From Dokdonella_A sp963775445 (GTDB taxonomy: Bacteria; Pseudomonadota; Gammaproteobacteria; Xanthomonadales; Rhodanobacteraceae): a DNA stretch of 64,000 nt. The DNA is taken from NCBI GenBank assembly GCA_963775445.1, contig CAVZIT010000004.1, positions 1,550,001 through 1,614,000 of the forward strand. The letters run 5' to 3'. Of this stretch, positions 1-9,245 are shown piece after piece. Every line of letters starts with the position of its first letter. Within the stretch, counting starts at the first letter, position 1. Below the pieces are notes generated by a model. It saw only the letters and a program-made list of their open reading frames with translations, ran no database searches and was not told the DNA's origin. The translations under genes and the position numbers were made by a program.

Positions 1-1280
1 AGCATGCGTTTGACGTAACCGATCAGACGGTATTCGCTGACGCGCGCCGGATTGAATTCGACCTGGATCTTGACGTCCTTGGCGATCGTCAGCAGGGTCG
101 AAGACATCTCGTCGACGAGCACCTTGCGCGCTTCGCCGAGCGAATCGATGTAGTGATGGCTGCCATTGCCGACATCGGCGAGGGCCACGGCCATTGCATC
201 GTTGTAGTTGCCTTCGCCGAAGCCAAGCGTCGAGAGGGCGATGCCGCTCCTGCGCTTTTCGGCGATCTCGCTCTTGAGCGCGTCGATGCCGACCTGGCCC
301 ACGTTGAAATCGCCGTCGGTCGCGAGTATCACGCGATTGACGCCGCCGCGGATGAAGCCCTGCTGCGCTTCGGAATACGCCAGTTCGATCCCGGCCTGTC
401 CGTTGGTCGAGCCACCCGGTTGCATCGCGTCGATCGCCGCTGAGATGAGCGCGTGCCGGTCTCCCGGCGTCGATGGCAACGCAAGCCCGGCGCTGCCGGC
501 GTACGTCACGATTGCAATGCGGTCGCGCTCGCGCAACTTCGGGACGAGCTGCTTGAGCGACGCCTTGAGCAACGGCAGTTTGTCCGGCTCGTCCATCGAT
601 CCCGAGGTGTCCACCAGGAACACCAGGTTCACAGCCGGAATATCCTCGATCGGCACGCGATAGCCCTGGATGCCGACCAGCAGCAATTGACGTTTGCCGT
701 TCCACGGCGCGGCGGCGAGTTCGGTGGTGACGCTGAACGGCGTATGCCGATCGGCCGGCGGCTTGTAGGCGTAATCGAAATAGTTGATGAATTCCTCGGC
801 GCGCACCGCATCGGCGGGCGGCAGCCGGCCTTCCTCGAGCATGCGGCGCACGTTCGTATACGAGCCGGTATCGACATCGATGCTGAAGGTCGATACCGGT
901 TGTTCGGCGACCAGGTGCACCGGGTTGTCGTCGTAATGCGTGTAGTTCTCGCGATCGATGGTGCCCGGCATCGGCTGCGGTGGCACCATCATGACGAAAC
1001 CCTGCCCGCTCGTTTCTAGAGCGGCCTTGGCCTCACGAGTGCGCAGCGCATCGGACGCGTTGGGCGCTGCAAGGTTGGTCGGCTCTGTCGTTGCATTCGG
1101 AGCCTTGGCAGCCGGCTTGACGGCGGTTGGAGGTTGAGCGGGTGGTGGGGCGATCAGTGCGCCGGTCTCGTCCGCGGGATGTGCGCCGGGCGAAGCAGGC
1201 GGAATCGGTGCCGGGGTACAACCCGCAGCGGCGACGAGAAGGGCAATCAGGATGCAACGAAGGAGTGCTTTGGCGTTCAT
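1..1280 (-). CDS. VWA-domain lipoprotein, YfbK-like (partial)
   Basis: The gene starts at 1280 and runs off the left edge, so the C-terminus is missing. The first 21 residues form a lipoprotein signal ending in the lipobox LVAAAGC, followed by a Pro/Ala-rich linker of about 70 residues. Then comes a region typical of YfbK-type proteins (PVSTFSIDVDTGSYTNVRR), followed by a von Willebrand factor A domain whose MIDAS motif reads DTSGS. Further metal-site segments are visible (GGSTNGQAG and ATDGDFN). The family is known as predicted outer-membrane or periplasmic lipoproteins; metal-dependent protein binding is the likely role, but the partner is unknown. The gene lies alone on the minus strand, downstream of the small CCGxGCxxC gene with about 65 bases between them. 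Family assignment is secure; function is not. Confidence 0.9.
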   Translation of the reverse strand, partial: MNAKALLRCILIALLVAAAGCTPAPIPPASPGAHPADETGALIAPPPAQPPTAVKPAAKAPNATTEPTNLAAPNASDALRTREAKAALETSGQGFVMMVPPQPMPGTIDRENYTHYDDNPVHLVAEQPVSTFSIDVDTGSYTNVRRMLEEGRLPPADAVRAEEFINYFDYAYKPPADRHTPFSVTTELAAAPWNGKRQLLLVGIQGYRVPIEDIPAVNLVFLVDTSGSMDEPDKLPLLKASLKQLVPKLRERDRIAIVTYAGSAGLALPSTPGDRHALISAAIDAMQPGGSTNGQAGIELAYSEAQQGFIRGGVNRVILATDGDFNVGQVGIDALKSEIAEKRRSGIALSTLGFGEGNYNDAMAVALADVGNGSHHYIDSLGEARKVLVDEMSSTLLTIAKDVKIQVEFNPARVSEYRLIGYVKRM

Positions 1281-1345
1281 CGGGCATGGCCTCGTGGGAA
1301 GTCATGGCATTGAACGCAGCTGCGCGGCAAACGGGGTTAAATCAG

Positions 1346-1579
1346 TTATCCGTTCTGGCCGACATGTCTTTGGCGCCACGCTGCCAAGGCCACCTCATAA
1401 CGTTCCACCGCGGCTTCATACACGTCGAACACGCAGTTGACGCAACCTTCGCCGCAACAATCGGCTGGGTCGGGTTCCTGAGGGGGCTTCGGAGGCGGAT
1501 CGTCGGGCGTTGCTGCCTCGGCGAGCACTGGTTCGGCCTGCTTCGCGGAGGGAGTGAGCGGGCGCGGTGACGGACGCAT
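1346..1579 (-). CDS. Small oxidoreductase-like domain protein
   Basis: A 77-residue protein. A Pro-rich N-terminal half (PPPKPPQEPDP) is followed by DCCGEGCVNCVFDVYEAAVERYE, whose CCGxGCxxCVxDVY pattern is the signature of the 'oxidoreductase-like, N-terminal' family. Related short proteins occur in proteobacteria and as domains of mitochondrial proteins. The four clustered cysteines could bind a metal or an Fe-S centre, but no reaction is established and this is inference. No signal peptide is visible, so it is probably cytoplasmic. The ATG at 1579 lacks a strong ribosome binding site, so the exact start is less certain than the identity. Confidence 0.8.
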   Translation of the reverse strand: MRPSPRPLTPSAKQAEPVLAEAATPDDPPPKPPQEPDPADCCGEGCVNCVFDVYEAAVERYEVALAAWRQRHVGQNG

Positions 1580-1641
1580 GCGCGATATTGTATGACCGTC
1601 AGCCGCAATACACGCTTATTCCCCGCGTGCTCTCGACGACT

Positions 1642-2901
1642 TCACAAATCAAACCCGTTCGTGAATATCGGGTCGGGCAGCGGCGCGCAATTCTGGTACC
1701 ACGGCGTCTCGCCGGTTGCGCGATCCCAGTCGGCATTGGGTGTTTGATTCAGGGCATTGGGGCAGAGCGTCGATAGCCCATCAAGCAAACTGTCGGGATT
1801 CGGCAGATCGGGGATGTCGCCCCTCAACTGGTTGTATTCGACTTGGAAGATCTGCAGATTCGTCAGCCCGGCGAGCGGCGGTATCGTTCCGCTCAGCTGG
1901 TTGCTTGAGACGAAGAAGGCCTGCAGGTTTGTCAAGCCGCCGAGCGAGGGAATCGAGCCGGTTAACTGGTTGCCTACGACGCCGAAAGCCGAGAGATTCG
2001 TCAGGCCCGCAAGCGAGGGAATCGAGCCGGTCAAATTATTACCGGAGACTTCGAAATCCTGCAGATCCGAGAGATCTGCGAGCGACGGAATCGAGCCGGT
2101 CAACTGGTTGTAGGAGGCGCCGAAGTCTTGAAGGTTTGTAAGGCCCGCGAGTGACGGAATTGAACCGGTAAGCGAATTGTAACTTGCGCTCACGGTTTCA
2201 AGATTCGTCAGGCCCGCGAGCGACGGGATCGAACCGGTCAACTGGTTGGCACCCGCATAGAAGCCCATCAGATTTGTCAGACCCATGAGCGAGGGAATCG
2301 AACCGGCCAACTGGTTGAAGTCCACATGGAAGTACTGCAGATTCGTCAAGCCCGCGAGTGGGGGAATCGAACCGGTGAGCTCATTGAATCCGGTATCGAA
2401 GTAGTGCAAATTCGTCAAGCCCGCGAGCGGCGGAATCGAGCCGGTCAACTGGTTGCCGTGGACTTCAAAGTCCTGAAGATTCGCCATGCTGGCAAGCGGC
2501 GGGATGGTGCCGGTCAACTGGCCGGCACCCGTGTTGCCGTCGGCTTGGAAGACTTGCAGTTCGGTCAGACTTGCGAGCGATGGAAGAGACCCGGTGAGGT
2601 TGTTATTTGACAAAGTGATCTGCGTCACGTGCGATTGAGTCCCGTCGCAGACGATCCCATGCCAACTGCATTCCGTGCCCGGCGCGCCATTCCATCCGCT
2701 GTTGTCGATCCAGCCCGCGCCGCTGGTGCTGTCGTAGATCGCAATCAGCGCATCGCGTTCCGACTGCGGAATCGCGGCCTGCGCGGTGATTGTGGTCGTC
2801 AGGCCCGCCAGCAACGCCAGGATGCAAGTGGCCCGCAACGCGCGTTGCAAGTGATCCCGAATCTTGCTCTCGCAAGACGCTGGTGATTCGATGGTGTTCA
2901 T
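1642..2901 (-). CDS. Secreted plant-type leucine-rich-repeat protein
   Basis: A 419-residue protein with a long N-region and a hydrophobic signal around residues 22-42 (ATCILALLAGLTTTITAQA). Residues about 48-100 resemble the LRRNT cap of plant receptor kinases (CSWHGIVCDG, ITLSNNNLTG). About eleven tandem repeats follow, ten of them exactly 23 residues, with consensus LTGSIPxLAGLTNLQxFxVxxNQ, from residue 102 to 358. A short Cys-containing C-terminal region ends in DPIFTNGFDL. The LRR stack predicts an extracellular binding solenoid; the ligand is unknown. The ATG at 2901 has GGGGAC eight bases upstream. The C-terminal motif recurs in the secreted protein at 34750-36207 and may be a sorting or processing tag (inference). 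Confidence 0.85.
   Translation of the reverse strand: MNTIESPASCESKIRDHLQRALRATCILALLAGLTTTITAQAAIPQSERDALIAIYDSTSGAGWIDNSGWNGAPGTECSWHGIVCDGTQSHVTQITLSNNNLTGSLPSLASLTELQVFQADGNTGAGQLTGTIPPLASMANLQDFEVHGNQLTGSIPPLAGLTNLHYFDTGFNELTGSIPPLAGLTNLQYFHVDFNQLAGSIPSLMGLTNLMGFYAGANQLTGSIPSLAGLTNLETVSASYNSLTGSIPSLAGLTNLQDFGASYNQLTGSIPSLADLSDLQDFEVSGNNLTGSIPSLAGLTNLSAFGVVGNQLTGSIPSLGGLTNLQAFFVSSNQLSGTIPPLAGLTNLQIFQVEYNQLRGDIPDLPNPDSLLDGLSTLCPNALNQTPNADWDRATGETPWYQNCAPLPDPIFTNGFDL
1828..2598 (-). repeat. Tandem 69-bp LRR-coding repeat array
   Basis: Inside the LRR gene, eleven successive units encode the LRR motif. The first is 27 codons and the next ten are 23 codons (69 bases) each. Neighbouring units are very similar at DNA level (for example the recurring GGAATCGAGCCGGTCAACTG on the + strand), so copy number could change by slippage or unequal recombination. 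Confidence 0.85.
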
Positions 2902-3079
2902 GGTGATGTCCCCCTTTCGCCGACTCCGGCCCCCTTTTCGGCGGCCATTACCTGGACATGCCGCGGCGGGACTCGGAATCGTCGAAGCAAGACCCTACTC
3001 GTGGAAAAGCGGCCCTGCATGCTGCGTTGCACGATCGGTGAACCTCAGCCGTCCCACCGTTCGTCCTCGCGGCTTGCCC

Positions 3080-3123
3080 CTTCGACTTCGCTCGCTGACG
3101 CGAGCTACGCTCAGGGCGAACGG
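3080..3123 (+). repeat. REP-like element, copy A
   Basis: The element begins CTTCGACTTCGCTCGC and ends CTACGCTCAGGGCGAACGG, with GCTCGC-TGAC-GCGAGC forming an internal stem. A close relative in the same orientation lies at 6675-6719, and an inverted one lies at 6617-6658. Extragenic location, dyad symmetry and multiple copies fit a REP/BIME-type repeat. Confidence 0.65.
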
Positions 3124-3212
3124 AGTCTTTCTCGATGTATTGGTCCGGCCAGCTGAAGCTGGAAATGCTTTCCATGGATTCAACGGTTGGCGAGGAGATC
3201 GCTCCCCTTTCG

Positions 3213-3524
3213 CCGCACAGCGGGGGGGTGAGACGGGATTGACTCGCGTCATCCATGGCGCTCGCGCTGCTGCCAGCTTCGCTGTTCGCGCCCGCTCCTG
3301 CGGGCGCAGTCACGCGGCGCTGCCGCGTGCCGGTGAGCGGCTGCACACGGATGTGCGGACCGGGCTGGCGAGCGCAGGATGCGCGAGAGTTGCCGAAGGC
3401 GAAAGGGGGCGCTCTTGCTCTTGTATCGGGTACGACAAGAGGTGCGCCCATCCGCCCCGAGCGCCTGCATAGCGCTCGCCCCCATCAGCCCTCCGGGCAG
3501 CTTCCCCCGCTGTGCGGGGGAAGC
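3213..3524. repeat. Inverted pair of GC-rich hairpins
   Basis: CCGCACAGCGGGG at 3213-3225 is the exact reverse complement of CCCCGCTGTGCGG at 3505-3517. The right copy sits in a perfect 11-bp stem with a TGT loop (3500-3524). The left copy forms a shorter stem. The arrangement resembles two facing copies of one extragenic palindrome. Confidence 0.6.
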
Positions 3525-3691
3525 GAAAGCAACGTCGCCCGCTCGGCATTTTCGGCGACATGCGGCGCACTGAAGTCAACCATCGCTTGCCCGCGCCAGT
3601 GGCAAGCGTGACCTTCGTGGGCAAACGCTGCTTTCGCAGCGCAGTTCTGGCACAGTTCGGCGCTTGTGCCGTCATCAGGGAAATCACCTTC

Positions 3692-6530
3692 ATGTGCCGT
3701 CGAACGACATGGGTCATGTTCGCGTTGCTCGTTACGCCTGTCGCGTGTTCGGCCGGCGCCGCACCATCGGCGGCGACCACCGTTTCGGCCGGCACCTACG
3801 AGCGAAGTGCGAGCCAGTCGATCGATCAGGCATACACCGACAAGATCGCCGAGTACACCACCGCGCCGACGTTCAACTCGCCGCTCACCGACTATCTGCC
3901 GGCGTCGACCACCGTGCCGACACCGGAAAAGATACTCGGATACGTCGCCGGCGCGCCGAACCATCTGCCGTACTCGGCCGATGTGTATCGCTATTTCCGC
4001 GAGCTCGAAAAAGCGAGCCCGCGCGTGAAGGTGTTCTCGATCGGCCGCACCGAGGAAGGCCGCGAGATGATCGCGGTCGCTGTGGCGGACGAGAAGCTTG
4101 CTGGCCGATCTCGATGCGAACAAGGCGCGCCTCGCCAAGCTCGCCGATCCGCGCACGATCGGCATGGACGATGCGACAGCGCAGACGCTTGTTGCCCGGT
4201 CGACGCCGATCTACTACATCACCGGCACCATTCATTCGATCGAGACCGGTGCACCGACCGCGCTGATGGAACTGGCCTATCGTCTCGCCGTAGACGACGC
4301 GCCGTACATCCGGAATATCCGCTCGCACGTCATCACGCTGATCACGCCGATCGTCGAAGTGGATGGCCGCGATCGCATGGTCGATCTGTACAACTGGCAT
4401 CGCGCGCATCCCGATCGGAACTATCCGCCATTGATGTATTGGGGGCATTACGTTGCGCACGACAACAACCGCGATGCGATGACGCTGACGCTGGATCTGA
4501 CTCGCAACGTGCTCGAAACCTATGTCGGCTGGCACGCACAGGTGCTGCACGATCTGCACGAATCGGTGCCGTTTCTCTACGACAACACCATCGGAGATGG
4601 TCCCTACAACGCGTGGATCGACCCGATCCTGACCGGCGAGTGGCAACAGCTCGGCTGGAACAACGTGCAGGAGATGACCAAGTTCGGCATGCCCGGCGTG
4701 TTCACGCATGGCGATTTCGATACCTGGAGTCCGGGGTATCTGATGTTCATTGCGGCCATGCACAACGGAATCAGCCGGCTGTACGAAACTTTCGGCAACG
4801 GCGGTGCGGACACCGAGAAGCGCATCCTCGATCCGGACGAGTACGAGCGCACCTGGTACAAGCCCAATCCGCCATTGCCCGAAGTCACCTGGTCGCAGCG
4901 CGACAACAACAATTATGAGGAAACGGGCTTGTTGACCGCGCTCAATTATTTCGCCGACAACGCGCAGTTGTTCCTGCACAACTTCTACCTGAAGAGCAAG
5001 CGCTCGATCGAGAAGCCGCAGGACAGCGGACCCGCAGCGTATGTCTTCGCCGCGGACGAACCGCGCAAGGGCGCGCAGGCGAGACTTCTGCGTCTGTTGC
5101 AACAACAGCATGCTGAAATCAGCCGCACGACCGCCGCGTTTACGGTAAACGTCCCGACGGAAGAGGACGAAGGGCATGCAGATGAAGCAGGGCATGCGGA
5201 TGAAAAGGACGACGAGGACCGCAAGGACGCCGACGAGGAAGACTCCGGAAAAAAGAAGAAAACCGAGTCCCGCACGTTCGCGGCGGGCAGCTACGTGGTG
5301 CGCATGGATCAGCCGTATTCGCGCATCGCCGACGCGTTGCTGGATCGCCAGTACTGGTCGCCCGAAGACCCGCAGAAGCATCCGTACGACGACACCGGCT
5401 GGTCGATGGGCGACCTGTTCGATGTCGATGTGGTGCGCGTAACCGATGCGTCGATCCTCAAGGCACCGATGAAAGTCATCGACAAGCCGATTGCCGTGCC
5501 GCAAGGAATGCCGGGCATTGATGTTCCGACCGCGAAGATGCCGCGCGTTGCGGTCATGCACACCTGGCTCAGTACGCAGACCGAAGGCTGGTGGCGCATG
5601 GCGCTCGACAAGCTGGGAGTGCATTACGACTACATCAGCACGCAGGATGTCGCGCGCACGCCGGACCTTCGCGCGAAATACGATGTGATCCTGTTCGGCC
5701 CGGTCGGTCGCGGCAGGACCCGGCTCATCGTCGAAGGGTTGCCGATGTGGGGCAATCCGCTGCCGTGGATGACGACGGAGCTGACGCCTAACATCGGCCG
5801 TATCGATTCGACGGCGGATATCCGCCCCGGGCTCGGGGCTGACGGCGTCGATCATCTCAAGCAATTCGTGCGCGCCGGCGGGTTGCTGGTCACATCGGAA
5901 GACACCGCGCAATTTGCGATCGAAGAAGGCCTTGCGCCCGGCGTGTTCGTGACGCCGCGCAAGAAACTCAAGGTCGTCGGCAGCGTGCTTGAAGCACGTT
6001 TCGTGGACCGCGCAAGTCCGATTGCCAGCGGCTACGGCAAGCGGTTGGCGCTCTACAGCGCCAATGGCCAATCATTCGAGATCTCCAATCTTTCGATCGG
6101 CGACGACCATCTGCCGAACAAGAAGGATTTCGAACGCCCGACGGGGCGAGGTGGTCCGGACGATGAGGATATTCCGCAGGGGCGCGCGTTCGCGAAGCCG
6201 CCGGCGCTGCCGGAGGCCAAACCGTGGCAGGCATTGCCGCTGAATGCGGAGCAGGAACGCAACAACCCGTTCGTGATTCCGCCCGATCAACGCCCGCGCG
6301 TCATCCTGCGCTTCGCCGATGCGAAACATCTTCTGGTTTCGGGTTTGCTCGAGAACGGCTCAGAGATGGCCGAGCGCGCGGCCGTGGTCGATGCGCGCTA
6401 TGGCAGCGGGCACGTCCTGTTGTTTGCGAGCAACCCGATCTGGCGCGGCGAGACCATTGGCAGTTATCCGTTGGTGCTGAATGCGATCGTCAACCACGAC
6501 CGACTGGACGCAAAGCACGAGAAGCCGTGA
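3692..6530 (+). pseudogene. M14-family zinc carboxypeptidase, frameshifted
   Basis: The product would be about 945 residues. The first part (ATG at 3692) carries a signal peptide ending near ACSAGAAPSA and the family's N-terminal region, up to RTEEGREMIAVAVADEK. At about 4097-4099 the reading frame changes by one base. The downstream frame continues LLADLDANKARLAKLADP and has the M14 zinc-site pattern GTIHSIETGAP (HxxE) and HDLHES. It runs on through a C-terminal region resembling a glutamine-amidotransferase-like fold to 6530. Removing one T from AAGCTTGCTGG restores a continuous protein. An acidic low-complexity linker lies at about 5158-5265. The gene is either a pseudogene or carries a sequence error; both halves are well preserved, so inactivation would be recent. 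Expected location is the periplasm or exterior. Confidence 0.8.
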
Positions 6531-6885
6531 GTCGTTTGCATTCAAGATGCGCGCAGGCCCAAGCTCTGCTATGGACTCAGTCCGGGATTCCAAGTCTGAG
6601 AGTACGCCACAAATCCCCCGTTCACTCTGAGCGTAGGCTCGAAGAGCCGAAGTCGAAGAGCCGGCCGCGCGAACGCTTCGACTTCGCTCGCATGCGAGAA
6701 CTACGCTCAGCGCGAACGGATAAGCGCGAGCGGTGAGGATGTTGCGATTGAAATGTAGATCCAGACGCGAAACCCGTACCTTCCGGGCGTAGACGGCGCA
6801 AGTCCTGTAGGGACGTATGTGGTTTGCCTCGCTCCGCGCCCGCACGCGATAATGCGCGGCCGAACCGTATCCGGTTGACGCCCCC
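6531..6885. other. 355-bp intergenic stretch
   Basis: No gene is recognised here. It contains two REP-like copies facing each other (6617-6719). The rest shows no clear terminator or promoter. Confidence 0.5.
6617..6719. repeat. REP-like elements B and C, inverted pair
   Basis: Copy B (about 6617-6658) reads CCCGTTCACTCTGAGCGTAG and continues to AAGTCGAAG. Copy C (6675-6719) is nearly its reverse complement, from CTTCGACTTCGCTCG to CTACGCTCAGCGCGAACGG. Copy C matches the element at 3080-3123. Two facing copies separated by about 16 bases is the layout of a BIME-type mosaic element. Confidence 0.65.
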
Positions 6886-8574
6886 TTGATTGCCTTTCGA
6901 AATTTCGCGCTGCGCCGCGGCGCGCGCCTGCTGCTGGCCGACGTCGATCTCGCGCTGCATGCTGGTGCGCGCGTCGGCGTGGTGGGTCGCAACGGATGCG
7001 GGAAGTCGAGTCTGTTCGCGGCGATCGAAGGAAGCATCGAACCCGATCGCGGCAATCTCGATCTGCCGGCGCGCTTGCGCATTGCGAGCGTTGCGCAGGA
7101 GACACCGTCATTGCCCGAGGCCGCGATCGACTTCGTCGTCTCGGGTGATGCCGAGGTTCATGCGATCATGCTGGCCGAAGCGGCCGCCATGGCAGCCGAG
7201 GATTGGGACGCGGTTGCGACCGCGCATCAGAAGCTCGCCGAAATCAAGGGTTATGACGCCACCGCGCGCGCGGGGCGCCTCCTGCACGGTTTGGGTTTTC
7301 GATCCGAAACGCACGATCAGGCGGTGTCGGCGTTTTCCGGCGGCTGGCGTGTGCGCTTGAATCTCGCGCGCGCCTTGATGACGCCGTCAGACCTGCTGCT
7401 GCTCGATGAGCCGACCAATCACCTGGACCTCGATGCCGTCCTGTGGCTCGAGCAGTGGCTGCTGAAATACCCGGGCACGCTGCTGATCATCTCGCACGAT
7501 CGCGAATTCCTCGACGGCGTCAGCACACATATCCTGCATCTGCATGAAGGGCGCGCGAAGCTTTACAGCGGTGACTACACGAGCTTCGAGCATCAGCGTG
7601 CCGAACAGTTGCACCAGCAGCAGATCGCGTTCGAAAAGGAACAAATCGAGCGCGCACATTTGCAGGCGTTCATCGATCGCTTCAAGGCCAAGGCCAGCAA
7701 GGCCAGACAAGCGCAATCACGCGTGAAACGTCTGGCCAAGCTCAGCGGCACCGAGGCGGTGCGCGTCGAACGTCAATTCCGGATCACGTTTCCCGAACCG
7801 GTCAAGTTGCCGCATTCGCTGCTTCGACTGCATCGCGTGGATGCAGGTTACACCGGATCGGATGGTGCGGATGTCGGTGACGCGTTGCCGCACGAATCCG
7901 GTGAAAACGTGATCGTGTTGCGCAAGGTCGAATTCGGTCTCGAGGCTGGCGACCGGATCGGATTGCTGGGGCCGAACGGCGCGGGCAAATCCACGCTGGT
8001 CAAGACTCTGGTCGGCGAATTACCGCTCCTGGCAGGCGAGCGCACGGCGCACCCGGATCTCCAGCTGGGCTATTTTGCCCAGCACACGGTGGAATCGCTG
8101 CACGCGGGGCAGACGCCCATGGAGCACCTGCGCGATCTCGCGCCCGACGCCAGCACGCAGGAATTTCGCGATTTTCTCGGCCGCTGGAACTTCGTCGGTG
8201 ACCGTGCTTTCGAGGTGGTCGATTCATTTTCCGGCGGCGAACGCGCGCGCCTTGCACTTGCGCTGATTGCGTGGCGCCGCCCGAATGTGCTGCTGCTCGA
8301 TGAGCCGACCAATCACCTCGATCTCGATATGCGCGAAGCGCTGGCCGAAGCTTTGAGCGATTTCTCCGGCGCGATCGTGCTGGTATCGCACGATCGCCAT
8401 CTGACCGGCCTGGTATGCGACACGTTCTGGCGCGCTGCCGAAGCGCGCGTGGAAGCATTCGACGGTGATCTGGACGACTACGCGGCGTGGCTGGGCGCGC
8501 GCGGATCCGGGACGACCAAATCGTCCGATCAAAAACCGACGGCAAAGTCGGCCAAGTCGCGCCGATATGCGTGA
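6886..8574 (+). CDS. yheS: ABC-F ATPase, YheS-like
   Basis: A 562-residue soluble protein with two ABC cassettes and no membrane segment. The first cassette has Walker A GRNGCGKSS (residues 34-42), signature FSGGWR and LLLLDEPTNHLDLD. The second has GPNGAGKST, FSGGERAR and another DEPTNHLDLD. Between them is the ABC-F interdomain linker, rich in Gln/Lys/Arg (AKASKARQAQSRVKRLAKL). This layout and the sequence match YheS rather than Uup or EttA. ABC-F proteins act at the ribosomal E site. The coiled-coil C-terminal arm of E. coli YheS (637 residues) is mostly absent. The start is TTG at 6886 (MIAFRNF), which matches the family N-terminus. Confidence 0.9.
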   Translation: MIAFRNFALRRGARLLLADVDLALHAGARVGVVGRNGCGKSSLFAAIEGSIEPDRGNLDLPARLRIASVAQETPSLPEAAIDFVVSGDAEVHAIMLAEAAAMAAEDWDAVATAHQKLAEIKGYDATARAGRLLHGLGFRSETHDQAVSAFSGGWRVRLNLARALMTPSDLLLLDEPTNHLDLDAVLWLEQWLLKYPGTLLIISHDREFLDGVSTHILHLHEGRAKLYSGDYTSFEHQRAEQLHQQQIAFEKEQIERAHLQAFIDRFKAKASKARQAQSRVKRLAKLSGTEAVRVERQFRITFPEPVKLPHSLLRLHRVDAGYTGSDGADVGDALPHESGENVIVLRKVEFGLEAGDRIGLLGPNGAGKSTLVKTLVGELPLLAGERTAHPDLQLGYFAQHTVESLHAGQTPMEHLRDLAPDASTQEFRDFLGRWNFVGDRAFEVVDSFSGGERARLALALIAWRRPNVLLLDEPTNHLDLDMREALAEALSDFSGAIVLVSHDRHLTGLVCDTFWRAAEARVEAFDGDLDDYAAWLGARGSGTTKSSDQKPTAKSAKSRRYA

Positions 8575-8607
8575 CGAAACACTTGGCCACGAGTTGCGAG
8601 GGGATTG

Positions 8608-9189
8608 ATGCGTAACGCCAACGATGAACTCGTGACAGAACGGCTTCGGCTGCGGCGCTTCGTACCTGCGGATGTGGAAACGGTCGTTCGGCTCAATGCC
8701 GACCCACGCGTCATGCAATACATCAGCGGACCAAAAACGCGCGAAGAATCGGAGCGGATGTTCGCGGATCGCGTCCTCGGATATTACGATGAGCATCCCG
8801 GTCTCGGCGTCTGGGCGACGCTCGAGAGAGCCAGCGGCGAATGCATCGGCCTGCATCTGCTCAACCACATTCAGGGCGAATCGATCATCCAGCTCGGCTA
8901 TGTGTTGTTTCCGCAGTTCTGGGGCCGAGGATATGCCACGGAGATGGGCATCGCGATCTTGCGCTATGGTTTTGTCGAACTCGGGTTGCCGCGGGTTGCG
9001 GGCATTACCGATCTGCCAAACACCGCATCGCAACGCGTGCTCGAAAAGTGCGGCCTGCGTCGCGACGGTGAGCGCAGCTTCGCTCATCCTGCGTACGTCG
9101 GTCAGGGACCTCTGGCCTGGTTCGAGCGCGAGGCAGACGACTGGCTGGCCGATTCACCCAAGATTGAGCACGGTCGTGTCGATGCGTAG
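8608..9189 (+). CDS. GNAT acetyltransferase, RimJ/RimL type
   Basis: A 193-residue protein with the RimJ/RimL N-terminal pattern TERLRLRRFVPADVE, a central beta-strand region (IIQLGYVLFPQFWGRGYATE) that contains the acetyl-CoA pyrophosphate loop RGYATE, and the late motif LPNTASQRVLEKCGL. It should transfer an acetyl group from acetyl-CoA to an amino group; the substrate cannot be told from sequence. The ATG at 8608 is preceded by GAGGGG. It lies 33 bases after the ABC-F gene on the same strand and may be co-transcribed. Confidence 0.88.
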   Translation: MRNANDELVTERLRLRRFVPADVETVVRLNADPRVMQYISGPKTREESERMFADRVLGYYDEHPGLGVWATLERASGECIGLHLLNHIQGESIIQLGYVLFPQFWGRGYATEMGIAILRYGFVELGLPRVAGITDLPNTASQRVLEKCGLRRDGERSFAHPAYVGQGPLAWFEREADDWLADSPKIEHGRVDA

Positions 9190-9245
9190 TCGCGCATCGG
9201 CTCGATCCGCGGTCCAGCTTTCGGGAGTGCGCTTTCGGCAGGCCG

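Larger units (their letters stand above)
2902..3691. other. 790-bp gene-free stretch with repeats
   Basis: No convincing gene was found in either direction. The short open frames here lack recognisable domains and start signals. The stretch holds a REP-like element (3080-3123), an inverted pair of a 13-base hairpin core (3213-3225 and 3505-3517) and Cys/Arg-rich pseudo-coding sequence. The last bases (about 3675-3691) carry the leader of the M14 peptidase gene. Confidence 0.6.

Noticed and set aside
1828..2598. Regular repeats that might be mistaken for a CRISPR array
   Set aside because: The repeats are in-frame, encode LRR units and have no spacers.
3885..6071. Long open frame (728 codons) on the minus strand opposite the M14 gene
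   Set aside because: It is the mirror of a real, conserved protein and has no family match; long antisense frames are common in high-GC genes.
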